Assembly: GCA_902599805.1 (NCBI GenBank)
Contig: CACKGP010000003.1
Location: forward strand, 27,451-91,450
Origin: an uncultured Pelagibacteraceae bacterium
GTDB lineage: Bacteria; Pseudomonadota; Alphaproteobacteria; Pelagibacterales; Pelagibacteraceae
Length of the DNA: 64,000 bases
Direction of reading: 5' to 3'
Under the pieces are notes generated by a model. That model did no database searches. It was not told where the DNA came from and was given only the letters and a program-made list of their open reading frames with translations. Positions within the stretch are counted from its first letter, which is position 1. Each line of letters opens with the position of its first letter. Positions 57,489-64,000 of this stretch are shown here, in pieces. A program made the position numbers and the translations under genes.

Positions 57489-58778
57489 TTATACATTTAA
57501 GAAAAGCCTTTGTGGCTCTTCTAATAAATCCTTTATATTTTTTAAAAACGAAACTGCCTCTTTACCATCAACAATTCTATGATCATAAGATAAAGCTAAA
57601 TACATCATAGGCCTAATTATTATTTCCCCATCTTTAACAACTGCTCTTTCAATAATATTATGCATACCTAAAACTCCAGACTGTGGAGGATTTAATATTG
57701 GGGTTGAAAGCATAGAACCATAAATTCCTCCATTTGTAATAGTAAAAGTTCCTCCTTGTAAGTCTTCAATAGTTATTTTTCCGTTTCTAGCCTTTTCACC
57801 CAAAGATAAAATATTTTTTTCAATTTCTGCAAAAGACATTTCATCTGGATTTCTTAGAACAGGTACAACTAAACCCCTATCTGTTCCAACTGCAAAACTT
57901 ATATTATAGTAATTTTTATAAACTATTGTGTCTCCCTGGATTTCAGCATTTATAGCTGGAAAATTTTTTAATGCTGCAACGCAAGATTTTACAAAAAAAG
58001 ACATAAAACCAAGTTTTGTTGAAAATTTTTTGATAAACTCATTTTTATAATCATTTTTCATTTGTATTACTTTTGACATATCTACTTCATTAAAAGTTGT
58101 AAGCATCGCTGCATTATTTTGTGCCTCTTTTAATCTTTTTGCTATCGTCATTCTTAATCTTGTCATTTTAATTTTTTCTTCTGGACCATGAGTAATTTTT
58201 CTTTTATTAGGAGCAGGTTTAGATCCCATTAGATTTAATAAATCTTCTTTGAGTATTACTCCATTTTTTCCTGTCCCTGCGATTTTACTTAAATCAATAT
58301 TCTTTTCGTTTGCAATTTTTCTTGCTGAAGGAGAAACTATTTTTTCTTGAGCATAATTAGCACTTTTGACCTCGTCTGACAAAATAAGTGGAAGTTCTTC
58401 ATTAGTTTCCTCTAGAATTAATTTTTTTTCTACTTTTTTAGGTTTTTGTTTTTTAGGTTTTTCAAAAATTTGAGGTGTAACTTCTTCTTTTTTTGGTGGG
58501 GGAGTATATTTTTTTTCCTCTTTCTCAACTTTTTGTATTTTTTTTGCACCTATACTTCCAAGTAAAGCTCCTACTTCTACTGTATCACCTGCTTTAACAG
58601 AAATATTTTCCAAAACACCGTCTGATGGTGAAGGAACCTCTACATTTACTTTATCTGTTTCAAGCTCAACAATTGGTTCATCAGAGTCAACTTTTTCTCC
58701 AACACTTTTAAGCCATTTAGAAACTGTTGCCTCTGTTACTGATTCTCCTAATGCTGGTACAACTATTTTTTCTGACAT
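57489..58778 (-). CDS. sucB: 2-oxoglutarate dehydrogenase E2, dihydrolipoyl succinyltransferase
   Basis: E2o transfers succinyl from lipoate to CoA. The 429 residues comprise one lipoyl domain (1-77, Lys43 in [17 protein letters not shown]) and a long Lys/Pro linker (about 80-130, [12 protein letters not shown]). The subunit-binding domain has [21 protein letters not shown] (about 149-169). The catalytic domain ends with the HxxxDG site in [15 protein letters not shown]. It is 4 nt after sucA. The DKVNVEV lipoyl context is distinct from DKSSVEV in AceE/AceF. Confidence 0.97.
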   Translation of the reverse strand: MSEKIVVPALGESVTEATVSKWLKSVGEKVDSDEPIVELETDKVNVEVPSPSDGVLENISVKAGDTVEVGALLGSIGAKKIQKVEKEEKKYTPPPKKEEVTPQIFEKPKKQKPKKVEKKLILEETNEELPLILSDEVKSANYAQEKIVSPSARKIANEKNIDLSKIAGTGKNGVILKEDLLNLMGSKPAPNKRKITHGPEEKIKMTRLRMTIAKRLKEAQNNAAMLTTFNEVDMSKVIQMKNDYKNEFIKKFSTKLGFMSFFVKSCVAALKNFPAINAEIQGDTIVYKNYYNISFAVGTDRGLVVPVLRNPDEMSFAEIEKNILSLGEKARNGKITIEDLQGGTFTITNGGIYGSMLSTPILNPPQSGVLGMHNIIERAVVKDGEIIIRPMMYLALSYDHRIVDGKEAVSFLKNIKDLLEEPQRLFLNV

Positions 58779-58782
58779 TTGA

Positions 58783-61686
58783 TTAATTAAACCTACCTAC
58801 AACCTTTTCTAATATTTCTTTTTGTTCTGCAAGATGTTTGTTCAAGTTTCCTGTGGCTGGTGATGCCGCAGCATTTCTTCCAACATATTTTACTTTTTCA
58901 CCTTTGATTTTAACTATTTCCAGTGTTCTCTCTATATAGTATTTAACAGTATTCCATGCTCCCATGTTCATCGGTTCTTCTTGGCACCAAATAAATTCTG
59001 AATTTTTGTACTTTTGAAGCTCCCTTCCTAAATGTTTTACAGGAAAAGGGTATAGCTGCTCTACTCTTATAAGAACTATTTCGTCATTTTTACTTTTTTC
59101 TCTAGCCTCTAATAGATCAAAATATATTTTACCTGAACACATAATGACTTTTTTTATTTTATTATTTGTTTTAAGTTTTATAAGTTTACTATTTTCTTGG
59201 TAAGCATGATCTTCTAAAATTCTGTGAAATCTTGTTTTTTTTGTGAAGTCTTCGAGATAAGAAATACATCTTTTATGTCTCAATAAAGATTTGGGAGTCA
59301 TAACTATTAAAGGTTTTCTAAAATCTCTTCTCATTTGTCTTCTAAGTACATGGAAATAATTAGCTGGAGTTGTGCAATTAACAACTTGCAAATTTTCTTG
59401 TGCACACAATTGTAAAAATCTCTCTAATCTTGCTGAAGAGTGTTCTGGTCCTTGTCCTTCGTAACCATGAGGAAGAAGCATGACTAGGCCACTTGCTCGT
59501 GACCACTTAGATTCACCAGACGAGATAAATTGATCTATAACTACTTGCGCGCCATTTGAAAAGTCTCCAAATTGTGCTTCCCAAAGAACTAAGGTTTCCG
59601 GCTCGGAAAGAGAATATCCAAACTCAAAACCTAGAACACCAAGCTCCGACAATAAACTGTCAATGACCTCAAAACTTTTTTGTTTCTTAGATATATTATG
59701 TAAAGGCACATACCTATCGTGATTATTTTGATTTCTTAATACTGCATGTCTTTGACTAAAGGTCCCTCTACCTGAGTCTTGTCCAGAAAGCCTTACTGAA
59801 AAACCTTCATTTAATAAAGTGCCAAATGCTAAAAGCTCAGCTGTTGCCCAATCTATAGGTTTTTCTTCGGTAAACATTTTTCTTTTATTTTCTAAAATTT
59901 TTAAAAGTGTTCTATGAATATTAAAATTATTTGGCACCTCTGTAATTTTTTTACCTACATTAATTAGGTCTTTTTTCTCTACACCAGTTTTTCCTCTTTT
60001 ATCTTTTCCAATTTCTGGCTTAAATCTAGACCAAACTCCATCAAACCATGTCATTTTCTGTTTATAACTTTTTGCATTTTTAAATTCAGAGTTTAAAAAA
60101 TCTTTAAGCTTATTTTTCTCTTCATCAAAATCCTTTTGTGAAATTAAACCTTGGCTAATTAATTTTTTACCATAAATTTCTAGCGTAGTAGGATGGCTTC
60201 GTATTTTTTTGTACATAAGAGGCTGTGTAAAAGATGGTTCGTCACCCTCGTTATGTCCAAAACGCCTATAGCAAACCATATCAATAACAACATCGCTTTT
60301 AAATTTTTGTCTAAATTCTGTAGCAATCTTTGCACAATGAACTACTGCTTCAGGATCGTCACCGTTAACATGAAGTATCGGAGCTTCTACCATTTTTGCA
60401 AGGTCTGAGGGATACGGTGAAGATCTAGCAAACCTTGGAGCTGTGGTAAAACCAATTTGATTGTTGACAATTATATGAATTGTGCCACCTGTATTATGAC
60501 CGGGTAATCCCGACATTGCAAAACACTCTGCTACAACGCCTTGGCCAGCAAATGCAGCATCCCCATGTATAAGAACAGGAATAACTTTTCTTCTCTCTTT
60601 ATCTTTATGAAAGTATTGTTTTGCTCTTACCTGCCCCAAAACTATTGGATTTACTGCCTCTAGGTGTGAAGGATTATCTGTAAGACTGATGTGAACTAAG
60701 TTTCCGTCAAATTCTCTATTTGCAGATGCTCCTAAATGATATTTTACATCTCCCTCAAAATCTTTTTTAGAGTCAATTTTTTCTCCAAAAAATTCTTTAA
60801 ATATAAGTTTAAAAGGTTTTTGCATCATATTTGCAAGGACATTGAGCCTTCCTCTGTGAGGCATTCCAATTTTAACTTCTTTTACGCCTAAATGGCCTCC
60901 TCTCTTTATAATTTGTTCTAATGCAGGTATAAGAGACTCCGCTCCATCAAGACCAAACCTTTTTGTACCAACAAACTTTACATGTAGAAATTTTTCAAAA
61001 CCTTCTGCCTCTATAAGTTTGTTAAGTATTGCTTTTTTTCCATTTTCAGTAAATTTAATCCCTTTTTCTTTACCTTCAATTCTCTCTCTAATCCATGACC
61101 GCTCCACTGGATCAGACATATGCATGTACTCATAACCGATATTTCCACAATAAATATCTCTAGCCCTATTTATAAGAGTATCTATATCTGCAGACTCTAG
61201 TCCCAATGTACCGTCGAGAAATATTTTTCTTTTTTTACTTTGGTCATTAAATCCATATGTTGTTGGTTTAAGTTCAGGATGTTCTTTACGAACTTGTAAA
61301 CCCAGTGGGTCTAGGCTTGCAAGTAAATGTCCTCTTATTCTGTAAGCACGCATTAAAGTGCTAGCCCTTATTGAGTCCCTTGAATTTAGTTTAAAAGTTG
61401 ATCCGTCAATATTCGCTTCTTTAATCTCTTTACCGTTTGTTTCCGGCCCATCTCCGTTTTTATAATTAACTCTTTTGTTTTTTTTTCTAGACCAACTTGG
61501 TCCATTTACAGTATTGATGATTTCTGATTTGTTATCTTTTAGTCCATCAAAAAATTCCTTCCATTCACTTGAGATACTTTTGGGATTATGGACGTATTGA
61601 GCATATAGTTCTTCGATAAATTCAGAACTGTTTCCACCTAAAAATGAGGTTTTTTCGAATATGTTGTTATTTTTAACTGTAGACAT
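58783..61686 (-). CDS. sucA: 2-oxoglutarate dehydrogenase E1
   Basis: E1o is the ThDP-dependent decarboxylase of the TCA cycle. The 967-residue protein starts with the E2-binding segment ([21 protein letters not shown]). It has the substrate/ThDP motifs [15 protein letters not shown] (about 271), [12 protein letters not shown], and [20 protein letters not shown] (about 373-392). The second ThDP half has [37 protein letters not shown] and [10 protein letters not shown]. The length is standard. It lies between sucD (37-nt gap) and sucB. Confidence 0.97.
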   Translation of the reverse strand: MSTVKNNNIFEKTSFLGGNSSEFIEELYAQYVHNPKSISSEWKEFFDGLKDNKSEIINTVNGPSWSRKKNKRVNYKNGDGPETNGKEIKEANIDGSTFKLNSRDSIRASTLMRAYRIRGHLLASLDPLGLQVRKEHPELKPTTYGFNDQSKKRKIFLDGTLGLESADIDTLINRARDIYCGNIGYEYMHMSDPVERSWIRERIEGKEKGIKFTENGKKAILNKLIEAEGFEKFLHVKFVGTKRFGLDGAESLIPALEQIIKRGGHLGVKEVKIGMPHRGRLNVLANMMQKPFKLIFKEFFGEKIDSKKDFEGDVKYHLGASANREFDGNLVHISLTDNPSHLEAVNPIVLGQVRAKQYFHKDKERRKVIPVLIHGDAAFAGQGVVAECFAMSGLPGHNTGGTIHIIVNNQIGFTTAPRFARSSPYPSDLAKMVEAPILHVNGDDPEAVVHCAKIATEFRQKFKSDVVIDMVCYRRFGHNEGDEPSFTQPLMYKKIRSHPTTLEIYGKKLISQGLISQKDFDEEKNKLKDFLNSEFKNAKSYKQKMTWFDGVWSRFKPEIGKDKRGKTGVEKKDLINVGKKITEVPNNFNIHRTLLKILENKRKMFTEEKPIDWATAELLAFGTLLNEGFSVRLSGQDSGRGTFSQRHAVLRNQNNHDRYVPLHNISKKQKSFEVIDSLLSELGVLGFEFGYSLSEPETLVLWEAQFGDFSNGAQVVIDQFISSGESKWSRASGLVMLLPHGYEGQGPEHSSARLERFLQLCAQENLQVVNCTTPANYFHVLRRQMRRDFRKPLIVMTPKSLLRHKRCISYLEDFTKKTRFHRILEDHAYQENSKLIKLKTNNKIKKVIMCSGKIYFDLLEAREKSKNDEIVLIRVEQLYPFPVKHLGRELQKYKNSEFIWCQEEPMNMGAWNTVKYYIERTLEIVKIKGEKVKYVGRNAAASPATGNLNKHLAEQKEILEKVVGRFN

Positions 61687-61723
61687 TATTTTTTGATCTC
61701 ATATTAACATAATAAATTAAAAT

Positions 61724-62599
61724 TTAACTATTTAGTTTGCTAAATAATGTTTTTCCTATATCTCCGGGTGAGTCTGAAATAGTAATACCTGCTGACTTCA
61801 TTAGCTCAATTTTATTTTCTGCTCCACCTTGTCCTCCAGAAATTATCGCTCCTGCATGACCCATTCGTCTTCCAGGAGGTGCGGTAAGTCCAGCAATAAA
61901 ACCAACGATAGGTTTATTAATCTTAGATTTTTTGATAAAATCTGAAGCTTCTTCTTCAGCAGAACCCCCTATTTCACCAATCATGATTATTGACTCAGTC
62001 TCAGGGTCTTTTAAAAATAACTCAAGACAATCAATAAAGTTTGTTCCATTAATAGGGTCGCCACCAATACCTATACATGTCGACTGTCCCATGCCGTTTA
62101 CGGTTGTTTGTGCAACAGCCTCATACGTTAAAGTTCCTGATCTTGAAACAATACCAACTTTCCCCTTTTTATGTATATCTCCAGGCATAATTCCAATTTT
62201 ACATTCACCAGGAGTAATTATTCCAGGACAATTAGGTCCAATCAATCTACTTTTACTTTTTTTAAGAAGGTTTTTTACTTTCACCATGTCCAGAACTGGA
62301 ACGCCCTCAGTGATACAAACTATAAGATCTATTTCTGCTTCCATTGCTTCAATAATTGCAGATGCAGCGAATTTTGCAGGCACATATATCATTGTTGCTG
62401 TTGCTCCAGTTTTATTAACTGCATCTTTTACTGTATCAAATACTGGAAGATTTAAATGTTTCTGCCCCCCTTTTTTAGGAGTGACACCACCAACTAACTG
62501 TGTTCCATATTTTATTGCTTGTTCTGAATGAAATGTTCCATGCTTTCCTGTAAAACCTTGGCAAATAACTTTTGTGTTTTTATCAATTAGAATAGACAT
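61724..62599 (-). CDS. sucD: Succinate-CoA ligase alpha subunit
   Basis: The alpha subunit carries the phosphohistidine and CoA site of succinyl-CoA synthetase. The 291 residues include the CoA-binding [20 protein letters not shown] and the catalytic His246-type motif [20 protein letters not shown] near residue 240. [20 protein letters not shown] and [11 protein letters not shown] are also present. It follows sucC after 4 nt. Confidence 0.98.
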   Translation of the reverse strand: MSILIDKNTKVICQGFTGKHGTFHSEQAIKYGTQLVGGVTPKKGGQKHLNLPVFDTVKDAVNKTGATATMIYVPAKFAASAIIEAMEAEIDLIVCITEGVPVLDMVKVKNLLKKSKSRLIGPNCPGIITPGECKIGIMPGDIHKKGKVGIVSRSGTLTYEAVAQTTVNGMGQSTCIGIGGDPINGTNFIDCLELFLKDPETESIIMIGEIGGSAEEEASDFIKKSKINKPIVGFIAGLTAPPGRRMGHAGAIISGGQGGAENKIELMKSAGITISDSPGDIGKTLFSKLNS

Positions 62600-62603
62600 T
62601 TGT

Positions 62604-63761
62604 TTATTTTATAGCCTTAACTATTTTTTTTGCTGCATCATTAAGATTATCTGCTGATACTATTTTTAAACCTGATGCATCAAGAATTTGTTTTCCTTCT
62701 TTAAATTTAGTGCCAGCTAAACGTACAACTAAAGGAACTTTTAACTTTACATTTTTTGCTGCTTCAACAACACCTTGAGCAAGAACATCACACTGCATAA
62801 TTCCACCAAATATATTTATCAATACTCCTTTTACCTTTTTGTCTGAGAGTAAAATTTTAAAAGCAGCTGTAACTTTTTCTTTACTTGCTCCACCACCAAC
62901 ATCTAAAAAATTTGCAGGTTCCTCCCCATAAAGTTTTATTATATCCATAGTAGCCATTGCTAAGCCTGCACCGTTAACCATACACCCTATAGATCCATCT
63001 AATTTAATATAAGCTAAATCATGTTTGCTGGCCTCAATCTCTGTAGGATCTTCCTCATTTAAATCTCTTAACTTATATATTTCTGGGTGTTTAAAAATTG
63101 CATTATCATCAAAATTCATTTTTGCATCTAGACAAAGTATTTCGTTATTTTTTGTAATTACCAAAGGGTTTATCTCTATTAATGAGGCATCTTTAGAAAT
63201 TAAAGCTTCGTACATAGCATTAACGAGTTTCGTTGCAGTAATCATTTGGTTTTTATCGAACTTAAAGATTTTTAAAATATTATTTATATCTTCAGAACTT
63301 AAATTTTTTTTTAGATCGACTTTAGTCGTATTAATTTTTTCTGGATTTTTTTTTGCTACTGCTTCTATATCTACTCCACCTTCAATACTACTTATAAAAG
63401 CTATTTTTGAACTTTTTCTATCAACAAGACATGAAAGATAAAATTCTTTTGATATATCATAAGCTTTTTGTACATAGATTCTTTTTACTTCTCTTCCTTC
63501 AGGTCCAGTCTGAGGTGTTACAAGAATTTTTCCAAAAAGATTTTTAGCTACATTTGTTATATCCTCATTTTTTACAAGCTTTACGCCTCCTGCTTTGCCT
63601 CTACCACCAGCGTGAATTTGAGCTTTAAGTACGAATTGATTTGAATTTAGAACTTTGATTTTTTCCAAAAGATTATCAGTATTAAATATTACTAGCCCCT
63701 CAGTTATTGGTGCACCAAATTGTTTTAAAATTTCTTTTGCTTGATGTTCATGGATATTCAT
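62604..63761 (-). CDS. sucC: Succinate-CoA ligase (ADP-forming) beta subunit
   Basis: The beta subunit holds the ATP-grasp nucleotide site. The 385 residues start [18 protein letters not shown], with [18 protein letters not shown] (about 45-62), [53 protein letters not shown], and [21 protein letters not shown]. It is the first gene of the suc cluster. A GAGG Shine-Dalgarno lies about 12 nt before the ATG. The 88-nt gap upstream should hold the promoter; no strong consensus was found. Confidence 0.98.
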   Translation of the reverse strand: MNIHEHQAKEILKQFGAPITEGLVIFNTDNLLEKIKVLNSNQFVLKAQIHAGGRGKAGGVKLVKNEDITNVAKNLFGKILVTPQTGPEGREVKRIYVQKAYDISKEFYLSCLVDRKSSKIAFISSIEGGVDIEAVAKKNPEKINTTKVDLKKNLSSEDINNILKIFKFDKNQMITATKLVNAMYEALISKDASLIEINPLVITKNNEILCLDAKMNFDDNAIFKHPEIYKLRDLNEEDPTEIEASKHDLAYIKLDGSIGCMVNGAGLAMATMDIIKLYGEEPANFLDVGGGASKEKVTAAFKILLSDKKVKGVLINIFGGIMQCDVLAQGVVEAAKNVKLKVPLVVRLAGTKFKEGKQILDASGLKIVSADNLNDAAKKIVKAIK

Positions 63762-63849
63762 TAATAGTTTACCTCATTCAATATTAACATTTTTTAATCT
63801 AGTAATTTGCTACTTTAATTTATTATCAATTTCTGGTCTATAATAAAAT

Positions 63850-64000
63850 TTAATTAAATTTTTTTATTAAAACATAAAAGTTTTTAGGTAATCTAATTTT
63901 TTTTCCAACAAATCTAAAATGTTTTTTTTTAGTATAAAAGTTCAATGCCCGTAAATTTGGTGCTTCACAAGTTATATATTTAAATTTATAGAAATTTTTA
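63850..64000 (-). CDS. GNAT-family N-acetyltransferase, C-terminal end only
   Basis: The last 49 codons of a minus-strand gene are visible; the start lies beyond the right edge. The segment YITCEAPNLRALNFYTKKKH followed by FRFVGKKIRL is the classic end of the GNAT fold: N..A..FY-x-K-x-x-F-x-x-VG, the acetyl-CoA-side C-terminal helix and strand. The substrate cannot be told. The stop is 88 nt upstream of the sucC start. Confidence 0.7.
   Translation of the reverse strand, partial: KNFYKFKYITCEAPNLRALNFYTKKKHFRFVGKKIRLPKNFYVLIKKFN

Overview
The window is a compact, very AT-rich chromosomal segment from an alphaproteobacterium of the SAR11 / Candidatus Pelagibacter type. That call rests on protein content, alphaproteobacterial gene order, near-zero intergenic space, many ATGA or abutting gene junctions, and a SAM-II riboswitch in front of metX, not on a database search. 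No insertion sequence, prophage, CRISPR array, rRNA or plasmid feature is visible. No gap longer than about 300 bases is empty.

Layout. (1) 1-4061, minus: translation operon thrS-infC-rpmI-rplT-pheS, with pheS running off the left edge. (2) 4071-6025: a GT4 glycosyltransferase and a divergent alpha/beta hydrolase. (3) 5996-11928, minus: glutamate synthase gltB/gltD. (4) 12098-14441: uppP, a 25-codon membrane smORF behind tRNA-Arg(ACG), a thiolase, and a 46-codon membrane smORF. (5) 14587-20137: pyruvate dehydrogenase E1 carrying its own lipoyl domain, E2, an EamA exporter and a PaaI-type thioesterase. (6) 20140-24888, minus: TRAP-TAXI transporter and an aminotransferase. (7) 25024-28925: Suv3-like helicase, TerB-like protein, FdxA ferredoxin and CarD. 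Facing CarD across a bidirectional terminator is a self-contained gene for a 23-residue peptide in which 19 residues are Lys or Arg. (8) 29251-34510: acyl-CoA synthetase 4 nt behind tRNA-Leu(CAA), VTT membrane protein, DsbB, Coq7, HNH protein, carboxylesterase, TlpA-like thioredoxin. (9) 34535-42617: argH, a small LptM-like lipoprotein, lysA, plsC, then tyrC-hisC divergent from metX-metW-gloB. The hisC/metX gap holds an 18-bp palindrome, a strong promoter, SAM-II and an intrinsic terminator. (10) 42684-49236: rplU-rpmA-obgE-proB-proA-nadD-rsfS-ctpA-rppH. (11) 49226-56053, minus: F1 ATP synthase operon atpHAGDC with priA upstream. (12) 56076-63761, minus: sucC-sucD-sucA-sucB-lpd, preceded by the C-terminal end of a GNAT acetyltransferase.

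How it works together. Most of the segment is central metabolism: pyruvate to acetyl-CoA, 2-oxoglutarate to succinate, ammonia assimilation into glutamate, amino acid synthesis, and ATP synthesis. E3 (lpd) is encoded once here, in the suc cluster, and may serve both 2-oxoacid dehydrogenases. The least explained elements are the very short genes that ordinary gene calling misses: the Lys/Arg peptide, the two membrane smORFs and the LptM-like lipoprotein. The non-coding control elements around metX and the TAXI receptor gene also stand out.
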